Below, in pieces: positions 35,922-45,765 of a stretch of DNA of 64,000 nt. Each line of letters begins with the position of its first letter. Within the stretch, counting starts at the first letter, position 1. Source of the DNA: JAJFHI01 sp050633705. Lineage in GTDB: Bacteria > Pseudomonadota > Alphaproteobacteria > Rhizobiales > Hyphomicrobiaceae. Location of the stretch: positions 124,001-188,000 of the forward strand of contig JBOEGZ010000002.1 of assembly GCA_050633705.1 (NCBI GenBank). The letters run 5' to 3'. The notes under the pieces are model-generated. The model saw nothing but the letters and a program-made list of their open reading frames with translations. It was not told the origin of the DNA and did no database searches. The position numbers were made by a program, and so were the translations under genes.

Positions 35922-36755
35922 TCAATGGGAGCGCTGCATGGCTTCGAGCCTGGCGCCATGACGCAGGATCGACTCGGCGGCATCTGTAAGCTTTGCACGA
36001 TCTTTACTGGTTTCAAGTGGCGAACTTTGTTGGCTATGTACAATAAATGGTGAGAGCAATTGAAATGGCGCCCGGCTTCCTTTTTGACCGCGTACCAAAA
36101 CACGATGCGCAACGCCACCGGGATGTGAGATAATTGGCAACACCGTTAAACCACCAAAGCGGCCAGAGAGCACAGCAAGAAGGCGTGGCAATTCTTGCGC
36201 TTTATGGATGAATGTCGTCAGGCCTCTTGGTTTTGTCACCCGAACAATAAATCGCGCCCAAGTTTCCAACTCTTGTCCATCCATTGCGTGCGCCACCTCC
36301 TTTAACTGGTTCGGGGCCAGTGTTCCGCGGCCAACCTCATGAAACGGAGGATTTGCCAGCACGTGATCGAATGTGTCGTTGGTCAAACCAATCGCGCTCA
36401 ATTGCGCAGGACTTGCGACCACATCTGCCCGCACGACACGGCATCGCGCGCTCAAATTATTTCTCTCGATGTTCTGGCAAGCCAGTTGGACAAATGTTTC
36501 ATCCCGCTCAACCAGCGTGACGTCTAATTTTGACTCGCGTTGGGCAGCACACAACCCAACGGTGCCAACGCCCGAGCCAACGTCGAGCACGCGCGCAATA
36601 TTAAGCGGTGTTGGCACAGATGCCGCCAACAATAGGGCATCAAGCCCGGCACGGTATCCATCTGCCGGTTGCAGTAATTGCAATTTGCCGCCGAGAAATG
36701 CATCGTCCGTGGTCGCCACCCCTTCAGACACATTTTCCCGAGCTTCAATTGTCAT
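35922..36755 (-). CDS. tRNA1(Val) A37 N6-methyltransferase-like (TrmN6 family) methyltransferase
   Basis: A 277-residue SAM-dependent methyltransferase. It has GGKLQLLQPADGYRAGLDALLLAA, the SAM loop VLDVGSGVGTVGLCAA, and the N6-adenine catalytic motif NPPF. These match the TrmN6/YfiC group that methylates A37 of tRNA-Val. The ATG at 36755 overlaps the stop of the DUF2007 gene by 4 bases (ATGA); that coupling and the family N-terminus decide the start over one five codons upstream. Confidence 0.88.
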   Translation of the reverse strand: MTIEARENVSEGVATTDDAFLGGKLQLLQPADGYRAGLDALLLAASVPTPLNIARVLDVGSGVGTVGLCAAQRESKLDVTLVERDETFVQLACQNIERNNLSARCRVVRADVVASPAQLSAIGLTNDTFDHVLANPPFHEVGRGTLAPNQLKEVAHAMDGQELETWARFIVRVTKPRGLTTFIHKAQELPRLLAVLSGRFGGLTVLPIISHPGGVAHRVLVRGQKGSRAPFQLLSPFIVHSQQSSPLETSKDRAKLTDAAESILRHGARLEAMQRSH

Positions 36756-36976
36756 GAGTTTGCGTCCCACTTTTCCAGATCTGCATCCTTCAAAATTTCT
36801 CGAGCAGCTTCAAGTTGCCCCTGTTCAACCATGACCCGGCGCGGAAGCACCCCAATCGAACCCTCAAGAATGCTCATATTTTGATCCAGGATCACATAAT
36901 GAATTCCGCCACCTTTCAGAAGGGATTCAACATAGGATAAAAGGACCGGGTCATTGGCCTTGAGAAGTTCTTGCAT
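36752..36976 (-). CDS. DUF2007 domain protein (putative signal-transducing)
   Basis: A 74-residue protein matching DUF2007 in TNDPVLLSxVExLL-like and VLDQNMSILEGSIGVLPRRVMV segments. The ATG at 36976 (MQELLKANDP) starts at the conserved end; the frame is open 13 more codons. It is coupled to the TrmN6-like gene and divergent from the polyprenyl synthase gene 117 bases away. This pairing is common in Rhizobiales. Function unknown. Confidence 0.85.
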   Translation of the reverse strand: MQELLKANDPVLLSYVESLLKGGGIHYVILDQNMSILEGSIGVLPRRVMVEQGQLEAAREILKDADLEKWDANS

Positions 36977-37093
36977 TACGCTCAGATCCTTTCCGATTGC
37001 CCGAAAGTGCGGCAAAGTGCCTTTAGCATGTGTTGAGTTGCATACCGTATTCTGTTTTTAACGCTTGAAACACTGAAACCTAAGGAAATTACA

Positions 37094-38110
37094 TTGGGTG
37101 TTGTCGTTCCTTTGAATCCCTCGTCCGATCCATCCAAAAGTTTAAAGCCACTTTTGGACCTTGTATCTGAAGATATGGCTGGGATTAACCGGATTATTCT
37201 CGATAAAGCCTTGTCTGATGTCGAATTGATCCCTGAACTGGCTGCTCATTTGATCGATTCTGGGGGCAAGCGCCTGCGTCCGATGCTGACATTGGCGGCG
37301 GCCAAGCTGGTCGATTATCGCGGCGAACAACACATTGATGTAGCGGCCGCCGTTGAATTTATGCATACCGCCACTTTACTTCACGACGACGTCGTGGACG
37401 ACAGCGATGTTCGCCGTGGTAAACTTGCCGCCCGCAAAATTTGGGGCAACCAAGCCAGCGTTTTGGTCGGAGACTTTCTCTTAGGGCAAGCGTTTCGAAT
37501 GCTTGTCGAAGTCGGTGAATTGAGCGTTTTAAAAATATTGTCAAACGCCGCAGCCGTAATCGCAGAAGGCGAGGTCATGCAGCTTGCCGCAGCGAAGAAC
37601 ACCTCTGTCACCGAGGACGACTATCTTGCGATCATAGATGCAAAGACAGCAGCGTTATTCTCTGGGGCAGCGCAATCAGGTGCCGCCATTGCGGGCCGCC
37701 CGGTCGAAGAGCAAAACGCACTAAAATCCTATGGCCGCAATCTTGGATTGGCATTCCAACTTGTCGATGACGCCTTGGATTATGGCGGCGACAGTAAGAA
37801 ACTTGGCAAATCTGTCGGCGATGATTTCCGCGAAGGAAAAATTACCTTGCCGGTCTTATTGGCCTATCGGCGTGGTAGCGAAAAAGAACGCACGTTCTGG
37901 CAACGCACGATCGTCGATGGCGATATCAAAAACGGTGATATCGAAACAGCAATCGAAACAATGAACAGCCATGGGACTATTAGCGACACCTTAGAGCGTG
38001 CCAAATCATACGGAACGGTTGCCCACGACGCGTTGGCCATTTTTCCGGACTCAGCAGAAAAAAAAGCTCTCCAAGACGTCATCTCGTTCTGTATTGCAAG
38101 AGCCCATTGA
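37094..38110 (+). CDS. ispB: Polyprenyl diphosphate synthase (octaprenyl/decaprenyl type)
   Basis: A 338-residue trans-prenyltransferase that makes the ubiquinone side chain. FARM is LLHDDVVDDSDVRRG (DDxxD), SARM is QLVDDALDYGG (DDxxD). GGKRLRPML lies near 56-64. The start is TTG, with AAGGAA six bases upstream and the typical N-terminus GVVVPL. Chain length cannot be read with certainty; decaprenyl is common in the order. It diverges from the DUF2007 gene. Confidence 0.93.
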   Translation: MGVVVPLNPSSDPSKSLKPLLDLVSEDMAGINRIILDKALSDVELIPELAAHLIDSGGKRLRPMLTLAAAKLVDYRGEQHIDVAAAVEFMHTATLLHDDVVDDSDVRRGKLAARKIWGNQASVLVGDFLLGQAFRMLVEVGELSVLKILSNAAAVIAEGEVMQLAAAKNTSVTEDDYLAIIDAKTAALFSGAAQSGAAIAGRPVEEQNALKSYGRNLGLAFQLVDDALDYGGDSKKLGKSVGDDFREGKITLPVLLAYRRGSEKERTFWQRTIVDGDIKNGDIETAIETMNSHGTISDTLERAKSYGTVAHDALAIFPDSAEKKALQDVISFCIARAH

Positions 38111-38213
38111 CCATTCAGCCTAGCGCCATGTTCGTTCAAATCGCGCGCTGCGCAGGTTGAACTCTTTATTGCAATCAACTTATCTGCTTCGCGCAAGCGC
38201 TGCGCAGGTTGAT

Positions 38214-39122
38214 CTAGTAAACCCGTGTCGGCACAACCCACCAATCGCGATGGGCATTTTTTATTTGCTTGGTCGCGATGTTGGCTGCGTACATATTCTC
38301 AAATAAGCCAAACACGGTTGGTCCAGCCCCAGACAAGCGAACCAATTTACAATCTGGTATTTGCTTGAGAGCCGAAAAAACCTCGTTCACGCTCGGCATG
38401 AGGTGACAGACCGGCTCCTCAAGATCATTGCGCAGATGTGTCAGGCCCTCAATCAAACCCCGCGCCGAAGAGAAATCTAATTCAACATTGGGGATATCTC
38501 GCCGCACCTTTTCTTCAGCGATTTTTTTGGCATTGAGATTTTTGAAAACTTGCGCAGTTTTGTTGTCTGGCACTGAAACTTGAGGATTGACTAACACGAC
38601 GGCCAGTTCGGGCAATGGCCCGGCTGGCGTGACCCGTTCACCAATCCCTGTCATCCAGGATGCCTCGGCCCCCAAACACACCGGCACATCCGCTCCGAGT
38701 TCGGTCGCAAGAGCAAGCCAATCGATCTGATCTGCAAGTTCGCGATGGCATAATTTTACAGCTCGTAAAACTGCGGCAGCATCGCCAGAGCCGCCGCCTA
38801 TACCCGCTGCCACCGGCAAATTCTTTTCAATGTCGAGCGCGCGTATTTTGAGTTTTCTTTGCTCTGGCTTGGAAATGCGCACCACAAGACGCTCCAACGC
38901 CGTCGCAACAAGGTTTGGACCTGTAATATTGGAAGCAAAAGGACCAGACATTGAAATCATCGGAGGCAGTGCCGTTGGATCGCCGAATTTAAGTGAAATC
39001 CGGTCACAGGCATCAACGCCAAAGCACACAAGGCTTTCCAACTCATGAAAGCCATCTGACCGACGCCCACAGATGTGAAGAAAGAGATTAATCTTCGCCG
39101 CGGCGGTTTCGATATACTGCAT
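38214..39122 (-). CDS. ispE: 4-diphosphocytidyl-2-C-methyl-D-erythritol kinase
   Basis: A 302-residue GHMP kinase of the MEP isoprenoid pathway. It begins ETAAAKINLFLHICGRRSDGFHELES and has the ATP loop PVAAGIGGGSGDAAAVLRA and the C-terminal LSGAGPTVFGLF. It converges on the polyprenyl synthase gene, so isoprenoid building-block and chain-elongation genes lie side by side. It is downstream of the TPR protein gene but separated by a strong terminator. Confidence 0.95.
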   Translation of the reverse strand: MQYIETAAAKINLFLHICGRRSDGFHELESLVCFGVDACDRISLKFGDPTALPPMISMSGPFASNITGPNLVATALERLVVRISKPEQRKLKIRALDIEKNLPVAAGIGGGSGDAAAVLRAVKLCHRELADQIDWLALATELGADVPVCLGAEASWMTGIGERVTPAGPLPELAVVLVNPQVSVPDNKTAQVFKNLNAKKIAEEKVRRDIPNVELDFSSARGLIEGLTHLRNDLEEPVCHLMPSVNEVFSALKQIPDCKLVRLSGAGPTVFGLFENMYAANIATKQIKNAHRDWWVVPTRVY

Positions 39123-39207
39123 TATGTCGGCTCAATTTTTTCACTTTACCTGGTGCAACCCGGGACCTAACACCTCGCCACACCATCGAACCTTGCGGCT
39201 TTAGACA

Positions 39208-39250
39208 CAAAACAACGGCGCTGGCAAATTGACCGAACGCCGTTGTTTTG
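39208..39250 (-). terminator. Intrinsic terminator of the TPR protein gene
   Basis: A 13-bp perfect stem (CAAAACAACGGCG at 39208-39220 and CGCCGTTGTTTTG at 39238-39250) with a 17-base loop. Read on the minus strand it ends in a TTTTG run. It lies 59 bases after the TPR gene stop and before ispE, whose own promoter must lie in the remaining gap. Confidence 0.88.
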
Positions 39251-39308
39251 AAAAAAGCATTCCAATGTGAATTCGGCGACGGAACGCGCGCCGAACCATC
39301 TCCCAATC

Positions 39309-41075
39309 TTAGTTGGCCATTGCCCCACTCGCGTCAGTTCGCTTTAAAACCTTGGTTTCTTTTTCTTTCGATAATCCGTTGGCGAGCTTCTTCTTGATCG
39401 TCAACAAAACGTCAGGCTCTGGTTTCAATGTCAATGCCTGCTCCCATTGGAAACGGGCTTCTCGATGACGGCCAACCTGCCAAAGTGCATCACCGAGATG
39501 ATCATTTAGAATTGGATCTTCTGGACGCAACTCAACAGCGCGTTCCAAATTTTTCACAGCCTTATCATAGTTGCCAAGTTTGAAATGGGCCCAACCGAGA
39601 CTGTCAACGATATACCCGTCTTCAGGCTTCAGGCGTACGGCTTTTTCAATCAGCTTCAAGCCTTTCTTAAGATTGATACCTTGATCAATCCAAGAATAGC
39701 CCAAGTAATTCAGCGCCAAGGGCTGATCGGGATAAAGCTCAAGGGCCTTTAGAAGATCTTTTTCAGCTTTATCCCACTGCTTGAGGCGTTCATGACAAGT
39801 CCCGCGCGAATAAAAGTAGGTCCAATCGCCTCTCTTTGGAGTTTTCACCAATGCAAGTACGTTGTCGTAGTAGGTGATGGCCTCCTTGTAGCGCTTACGC
39901 GAACGCATGATATTGCCAAGCGCATCAAGAGGACGTGTATCGCCTTTGTGTTTTTCAGCAAGGGTCAGCAGAACTTTTTCGGCTTCATCGACACGATCAA
40001 GTGAATTGTAGTTGTAGGCCTTGCGAATATCGATCGACAGCTGCAACGGCGTCCCACGGGGAATACGACCATAGGTTTCGATGGCCTCCTGATACCGGTT
40101 GGTCGACTCATACGCATTTGCCAACGCTGCCAATGCAAAAGGCTGTTCTGGTTCCAGGTAGAGCGCCATCTGCAAATAAAGCAGACCAATTCCAACGCCA
40201 CCTTCTCCGGCAAGCGCTTCACCCAAACCGTAAAACACTTCCGACATGCCTTCGGTCGGGTTCTTGACGATCAACGATATCTTGTCTCTTGCATCCAGTT
40301 TTTGAAGCAGGTCTTTAGCTAAAGGATGTCCCTGATCGGCGTCTCCACGAATACTTTTCTTGAGCAAAGATCGCGCGAGCTTGGAATTGCCAGTGCTTGC
40401 TGCATGGCGCGCGTAGGCAAGGACCGTTCGCAATGTGCGACTGTCTTGCTGGTAAACACGCGAATAGGCCTTGCTGGCCTTGCGAGGTCTTTTGGTAACG
40501 TCCGCAATCAAAGCCCGGTGATAGCGTAAATAAAATTCCGCCCAATCAGCTTGGCGAGAAACGTTCAACGCTTTGTCGGCAAGTTTTGTTTTACCTTCAG
40601 CCACTCGGACCCAGGCTTGGGCAATCGCGCTGGTAAGTTCACCGATAGGGCCGGTACCACCCTTTTTGAAATGCTCGCGAGCCTCACTATAGCGACGCGA
40701 TTTAAAATTCGAGATCCCAAGCACCATGCGGGCGGTGCGGTGATTTGGTTTTGATTTCACCAAACGTTTTGCATGACCGAGAGCATCGGACCAATTGCCG
40801 CCCGTCGCTTCCATCAAAAACGTCTGTTCGAGCAAGACAACGTTATTTGGGTCTCGCGCCAAGGCACTACGGTAGAACGCTGCCGCCTGTGCAGGGTCGT
40901 TGTCGCCACGCGCAAATCGACCCGCCAAATAACTTCCAACCAGGGAATGTGTCGCGATGTCTTCTTTTGCAGTCCGCGCCAGACTCTGATGGTTGAAAAA
41001 CGAAAATGCTACGCCAATCGTCAGCGTTAACATCGTCGCCAAAGCCGCGCGCGAACGATACGTCATCTGCATCAT
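39309..41075 (-). CDS. Tetratricopeptide-repeat protein, membrane-anchored or exported
   Basis: A 588-residue protein. A hydrophobic N-terminal segment (about 7-25) is a signal or anchor. Repeated helix pairs of the TPR type run through the protein, clearest near 30-120 and 330-570 (LNYLGYSWIDQGINLKKGLKLIEKAVRLKPEDG, DSLGWAHFKLGNYDKAVKNLERAVELRPED, DHLGDALWQVGRHREARFQWEQALTLKPE). The final repeats resemble the C-terminus of proteins placed near ispE in many alphaproteobacteria. ATG at 41075 has AGGGA upstream. Likely a periplasmic scaffold; function unknown. Confidence 0.85.
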   Translation of the reverse strand: MMQMTYRSRAALATMLTLTIGVAFSFFNHQSLARTAKEDIATHSLVGSYLAGRFARGDNDPAQAAAFYRSALARDPNNVVLLEQTFLMEATGGNWSDALGHAKRLVKSKPNHRTARMVLGISNFKSRRYSEAREHFKKGGTGPIGELTSAIAQAWVRVAEGKTKLADKALNVSRQADWAEFYLRYHRALIADVTKRPRKASKAYSRVYQQDSRTLRTVLAYARHAASTGNSKLARSLLKKSIRGDADQGHPLAKDLLQKLDARDKISLIVKNPTEGMSEVFYGLGEALAGEGGVGIGLLYLQMALYLEPEQPFALAALANAYESTNRYQEAIETYGRIPRGTPLQLSIDIRKAYNYNSLDRVDEAEKVLLTLAEKHKGDTRPLDALGNIMRSRKRYKEAITYYDNVLALVKTPKRGDWTYFYSRGTCHERLKQWDKAEKDLLKALELYPDQPLALNYLGYSWIDQGINLKKGLKLIEKAVRLKPEDGYIVDSLGWAHFKLGNYDKAVKNLERAVELRPEDPILNDHLGDALWQVGRHREARFQWEQALTLKPEPDVLLTIKKKLANGLSKEKETKVLKRTDASGAMAN

Positions 41076-41464
41076 GGTGATCCCTAAGAAGCCGCTGGAG
41101 GGCATCCGCCCACCTGATTCTCAATACCCTGCCACAATCTAACAACAAAACAGGCGATTTGGCGACTGGTTTGAACGGCCGGACCATCAACGTGGTTTCC
41201 AAACACCCAAACGATGGCCCATCACCAATATTCGTTCATTTTCAAGCCTGTAATCGATCAAACCAGATGCAAGTCAACACGGTCGTCTATGCAGACAATT
41301 GATTGTATGGCGAATTCTTAATAATCGGCTGAGAGATAATCGCGTGCTAGAGAACCATAAACCGTGCCATTAGCCTGCAAAGGATGGACAAGGTCGAAAT
41401 TACTCAGATCTCACCACGTACCAATTTTTGCTGACCCGAAATTGGCTTTGGCACAACCTTAGTA
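41076..41464. other. Intergenic region between the ETF-QO stop and the TPR gene start
   Basis: This 389-base gap should hold the TPR gene promoter. No coding frame, RNA or clear terminator for the ETF-QO gene was recognised. Confidence 0.4.
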
Positions 41465-43159
41465 TTACATCTCCGCGTAGTTCGGCCCGCCGCCACCTTC
41501 CGGGCAGACCCAAGTAATGTTTTGACTGGGATCCTTGATATCGCAGGTTTTGCAATGAACACAGTTTTGCGCATTTATCTGGAACTTCGCACGCCCATCA
41601 TCACCTTCAACGATCTCGTATACACCTGCCGGACAATAACGCTGCGCCGGTTCGCCAAATTCAGGTAGATTGACCGTGACAGGGATCTCCGGGTTCGCGA
41701 GCAACAAATGAGAACGTTGGTCTTCCTCATGGTTTGTCGCCGAGAACGAAACGTTTGTTAACTTATCAAAGGTCAACACACCGTCAGGCTTAGGATAGGT
41801 CATCGGCTTATAAGCTTTGGCCCGTTTCAATGAAGCCCAGTCTGATTTTCCGTGTCGAAGAGTGAAACCAAAGCCAATGCCCTTAATGACGGTATTCATC
41901 CACATATCGACACCACCCAGCGCGATACCAAGTGCCGTGCCAAATTTCGACCAGAGTGGTTTTGCATTTCTTACCGGTTTGAGATCGCTTGCGATCGCAC
42001 CGGTTCGCACCTCCGTTTCATAAGCCTCCAGCACGTCATGTGAGCGTCCGGAAGCAATCGCAGAATACGCGGCATCCGCTGCGGCAATTCCTGACAACAC
42101 CGCATTGTGACTACCTTTAATGCGCGGAACGTTGACCATCCCAGCAGAACAGCCAAGAAGCGTGCCGCCCGGCACGACAAGCTTTGGTAGCGATTGCCAG
42201 CCGCCTTCTGTGATCGCACGAGCGCCATAAGCAATACGCTTACCGCCTTCGAGAACTTCCTGAATGGCAGGGTGCGTTTTGAAACGCTGAAACTCATCAT
42301 ACGGCGAAAGGTAAGGGTTGGCGTAGTTCAGGTGAACAACGAACCCAACAGACACGAGGTTTTTACCGTAGTGATAGACGAACGATCCACCACCGGTTTT
42401 GTTGTCGAGCGGCCAACCGAATGAGTGTTGAACAAGCCCTGGCTGATGTTTGTCAGTTGGGATTTCCCAAAGCTCTTTCAGTCCGATGCCATACTTTTGC
42501 GGCTCACAATCTTTGTCGAGATTGAATTTTTCAATCAACTCCTTACTGAGCGAACCGCGGACACCCTCAGCAAACATTGTGTATTTGCCGCGCAGCTCCA
42601 TGCCACGCACAAAGCTATCTTTTGGCTGACCGTTGCGGTCAATGCCCATATCACCGGTGGCGACACCGACGACGGCACCGTTATCATCATAGAGAACTTC
42701 AGAGGCGGCAAAACCTGGATAAACCTCAACGCCCAGCTCCATCGCCTGCTCACCCAACCAGCGTGTCAGCGTCCCAAGGCTTCCAACGTAATTGCCATGG
42801 TTGTTCATCAGTGGCGGCATCAAAAACGTCGGCAGGCTCATCTCGCCGGCTGGTCCGAGAACCAAGAACCGGTCCTTAGTGACTTTGGTTTGCAGCGGGC
42901 AATCTTTCTCGCGCCAATCCGGAATGAGTTGGTCGAGACCTTGAGGATCAATGACGGCCCCAGACAGGATATGGGCGCCAATTTCAGACCCCTTTTCCAA
43001 AACCACCACGGACAAATCAGTATCCGTTTCGCCTGCACGTTGTTTCAGGCGAATGGCAGCAGACAAACCGGCTGGACCACCGCCAACAATCACAACGTCG
43101 AAATCCATGCTGTCGCGCTCTGGCAATTCAGCGTTACTGGTCCCATCCTCGGATGACAT
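41465..43159 (-). CDS. Electron transfer flavoprotein-ubiquinone oxidoreductase
   Basis: A 564-residue inner-membrane-associated flavo-iron-sulfur enzyme passing electrons from ETF (fatty-acid and amino-acid oxidation) to ubiquinone. The FAD loop DVVIVGGGPAGLSAAIRLKQR lies near 20-40. The C-terminal 4Fe-4S domain has CPAGVYE, then CVHCKTCDIKDP and CPEGGGGP. The quinone-binding region GGxQSLPKLVVPGGTLLGCSAGMVNVPRIKGSH is intact. It diverges from the uracil-DNA glycosylase gene. Confidence 0.96.
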   Translation of the reverse strand: MSSEDGTSNAELPERDSMDFDVVIVGGGPAGLSAAIRLKQRAGETDTDLSVVVLEKGSEIGAHILSGAVIDPQGLDQLIPDWREKDCPLQTKVTKDRFLVLGPAGEMSLPTFLMPPLMNNHGNYVGSLGTLTRWLGEQAMELGVEVYPGFAASEVLYDDNGAVVGVATGDMGIDRNGQPKDSFVRGMELRGKYTMFAEGVRGSLSKELIEKFNLDKDCEPQKYGIGLKELWEIPTDKHQPGLVQHSFGWPLDNKTGGGSFVYHYGKNLVSVGFVVHLNYANPYLSPYDEFQRFKTHPAIQEVLEGGKRIAYGARAITEGGWQSLPKLVVPGGTLLGCSAGMVNVPRIKGSHNAVLSGIAAADAAYSAIASGRSHDVLEAYETEVRTGAIASDLKPVRNAKPLWSKFGTALGIALGGVDMWMNTVIKGIGFGFTLRHGKSDWASLKRAKAYKPMTYPKPDGVLTFDKLTNVSFSATNHEEDQRSHLLLANPEIPVTVNLPEFGEPAQRYCPAGVYEIVEGDDGRAKFQINAQNCVHCKTCDIKDPSQNITWVCPEGGGGPNYAEM

Positions 43160-43362
43160 CTCGGAATTTCCCTCTTTTGCCTGCTATCGTACTTTTTCTT
43201 TTTTCCGTTCATACAACGGTGGGGTCAAGGTTTGCAGCGTTGTCAGCCGCCGCGTCACAGTCTCTCACCCCGCATCGTTCATCCATTGAATTTCGGGGCT
43301 CAATCCCCATCGAGATAACATGGGCTCGACAGGTTTGCCCATTTATGACCTAAAGTAACGCC

Positions 43363-44292
43363 ATGACTGAGGGCAATCCACAACATGAACAAGCGCTTGG
43401 CGACCTTCTCGCTTGGTATCGAGAAATCGGCGTCGACGAGGTTTTATCAGACTCTCCTATCGATTGGTTGGCGCGCGGCGATGCGGCGCCTGGCCAAAAC
43501 ACCCATATCAATCGGCCTGCCCACCGCGAACCACGCGGCGTGACACCACGAGATGAGTTACCTCAACCAGGTCATAGAAATACCCAAGTAGATCCTACAA
43601 AAACTGAAACACACCCGGCATCCCCCTACGCACCGGTTGCCTGGCCCCACAACACCACACCACGTGCGCCACAACAGCCAATTGCTCCTTCGACCGACAC
43701 GTTGGTTACACATGCCCAGGCGTTGGCGAACGGAGCAGAAAATCTTGAACAGTTAAGTCATGCCATCGCGACGTTTGACGGCTGCAGCTTGAAAGCAACG
43801 GCTAAGAATGCCTGCGTTTTTCGAGGCGCCGAAATTGCACATCTCATGGTCATTGGGGAAGCGCCTGGACGTGATGAAGATCTCACTGGCAAACCTTTCG
43901 TTGGCAGGGCAGGGCAACTACTTGATAAAATGTTGGCCTCCATTGGCGTTGATGAGACAAACGTCCACATCACCAACACCGTGTATTGGCGCCCTCCAGG
44001 CAATCGCACACCAACGCCGCAAGAAATTCAAATTTGTCGCCCGTTCCTGGACCGCCAGGTTGCGCTTGTGCAACCCACACATCTGATGTTGCTTGGCGGT
44101 GCTGCTGCAAAGAGCATTTTTGAAACGACACAAGGCGTGATGAAAACGAGGGGCAAATGGCGTAAAGTTTCGTTCGGAAATGAAACATTTCCAACAATGG
44201 CTACCCTACATCCCGCCTATTTGCTGCGCACACCGGCAGCAAAACGATCGGTTTGGCGCGACCTCTTGTCATTAAAACAACGGCTAAAATAA
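43363..44292 (+). CDS. Uracil-DNA glycosylase (family 4/5-like)
   Basis: A 309-residue enzyme that removes uracil from DNA. The catalytic domain fills about 120-309 with motif GEAPGRDEDLTGKPFVGRAGQLLD, NTVYWRPPGNRTPTPQE and the HPAYLLR loop. Cysteines in GCSLKATAKNAC and ICRPF suggest the iron-sulfur type, though not every ligand is evident. About 110 N-terminal residues are Pro/Thr-rich and low complexity, a common extension in Rhizobiales. The divergent promoter is shared with ETF-QO. Confidence 0.9.
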   Translation: MTEGNPQHEQALGDLLAWYREIGVDEVLSDSPIDWLARGDAAPGQNTHINRPAHREPRGVTPRDELPQPGHRNTQVDPTKTETHPASPYAPVAWPHNTTPRAPQQPIAPSTDTLVTHAQALANGAENLEQLSHAIATFDGCSLKATAKNACVFRGAEIAHLMVIGEAPGRDEDLTGKPFVGRAGQLLDKMLASIGVDETNVHITNTVYWRPPGNRTPTPQEIQICRPFLDRQVALVQPTHLMLLGGAAAKSIFETTQGVMKTRGKWRKVSFGNETFPTMATLHPAYLLRTPAAKRSVWRDLLSLKQRLK

Positions 44293-44469
44293 AAGAAAAA
44301 CCCCCAACATGCCCATTCTGGGGAGATGTGCTGCATCTGATAAGCTTTTGAAATCAATTTTATACAATCATTTAAACGGATGTGAATGGGCGATCCTATA
44401 GTCTAGGCCTGAATTCGTCGACACACTGCCTGCAAGCTGTGTCTAGTCGCAAGCGTTGAGGTGCCTTTT

Positions 44470-44973
44470 ATGGCTAAAAAACTCGTATATCTGCGATCGA
44501 TTGATGTCGCGTATTTTCGCGTAACAGGTCCGCGCAGCGCAGCAGCCGACCTGGCATGGCACAAGATGATCGATTGGCTTGAGAAATACGATTTGCGCAA
44601 CGAAGTCGAACGCGGCTATGGCATCTGCCAACCCTGCTCTCCAAACGGCAAACCTGGTCACTACGACGCTTGTGTTGCACTGCCGCCTGCAACACCTGAA
44701 ATAGCGCGCTCTGAGGTCAAAATTCGGAAAATCCCCGGTGGGGCCTACACCAGGTGGCAACACAAGGGCGCTCACTCTGCTGTTCAATTCATTATCTCTG
44801 ACCTTCAAGATTGTCACGACGAAGAAGCAACTTTGACATTCGATCCAACGCGCCCAACAATCGAGATATTTCTCAACGACCCGGCAAAAGTGCCGGAGGT
44901 TAAATTGCGAACTGATATTTGTTTGCCCGTTGCACTACAAACCGGAACGAATGGCAAACAGTTCGCTGCTTAA
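44470..44973 (+). CDS. GyrI-like small-molecule-binding protein
   Basis: A 167-residue protein matching the GyrI-like (AraC effector-binding) fold: paired beta-alpha units with VAYFRVTGPRSAAADLAWHKMIDWL, GYGICQPCSPN and IPGGAYTRWQHKG, ending with DICLPV. There is no helix-turn-helix, so it is a stand-alone binding domain, of the kind that protects gyrase or hydrolyses small esters. GAGG lies 8 bases before the ATG at 44470; a GTG three codons earlier is less likely. Confidence 0.78.
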   Translation: MAKKLVYLRSIDVAYFRVTGPRSAAADLAWHKMIDWLEKYDLRNEVERGYGICQPCSPNGKPGHYDACVALPPATPEIARSEVKIRKIPGGAYTRWQHKGAHSAVQFIISDLQDCHDEEATLTFDPTRPTIEIFLNDPAKVPEVKLRTDICLPVALQTGTNGKQFAA

Positions 44974-45203
44974 CGCGTCGCATTCAATTTTGATGACACC
45001 AAAACGCGCGAGTCATTCGTTTCGGCCATCTTGCGATCGCCGTCCACAATGCGCGTTACGTTGGTCTCGAATCCCAGCCTTGAGTCCATCCATCAGATTA
45101 ATTGATCCAACGGGTCATCAAATTTGATCGGATATTGCTCTAGACGGGTGGCGTGTGGCAGTCCAAATTCTACTATGAAAATGATTTGGAGTGATACCAC
45201 CTG

Positions 45204-45740
45204 ATGGGAAAAATCGACGAAACACGCAAATTCGTGCCAATCCGCATCGCGGTTTTGACAGTTTCTGATACGCGCACAAAGAAAGAAGACAAATCAGGTG
45301 CAACGCTCAGCGAATTGTTAACGCGCGATGGGCACACACTTGCTGAGCGAAATCTCGTCAAAGACGATATTGAGGCGATCCGTGATACAGTCATGGCCTG
45401 GGCTGAAACGCCCGACATTGATGCGATAATCACAACAGGTGGCACCGGCTTTACCGGTCGAGATGTGACACCGGAAGCGCTAAAACCGCTGTTTGAGAAA
45501 GAGATCGAAGGCTTCTCAACCATCTTCCACATGCTGTCATATGAAAAAATCAAGACCTCGACGATCCAATCGCGCGCTTGCGGCGGTGTCATCAAAGGCA
45601 CTTACGTTTTTTGTGTTCCAGGATCACCAGGAGCATGCCGGGATGCTTGGGACGGTATTTTGAAATGGCAACTCGACAGCCGCCATCGCCCTTGCAACTT
45701 CGTCGAGATCATGGCGCGATTGCAGGAACACCTCGAATAA
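45204..45740 (+). CDS. moaB: Molybdenum cofactor biosynthesis protein B
   Basis: A 178-residue MoaB/MogA-fold protein. It has AVLTVSDTRT, the molybdopterin-site loop TTGGTGFTGRDVTPEA, and PGSPGACRDAWDGIL. It adenylates or binds molybdopterin during molybdenum cofactor synthesis. No other moa gene is nearby. It converges on the following minus-strand gene with a 25-base gap. Confidence 0.93.
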   Translation: MGKIDETRKFVPIRIAVLTVSDTRTKKEDKSGATLSELLTRDGHTLAERNLVKDDIEAIRDTVMAWAETPDIDAIITTGGTGFTGRDVTPEALKPLFEKEIEGFSTIFHMLSYEKIKTSTIQSRACGGVIKGTYVFCVPGSPGACRDAWDGILKWQLDSRHRPCNFVEIMARLQEHLE

Positions 45741-45765
45741 TAAGGCTTGGCTCATCGCCCGCCGG

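Noticed and set aside
42425..43156. 243-codon open frame on the plus strand
   Set aside because: Antisense to the well-supported ETF-QO gene, with no family resemblance.
44302..44323. CCCCA/TGGGG hairpin after the uracil-DNA glycosylase gene as a terminator
   Set aside because: Only five base pairs and no T-run after it.
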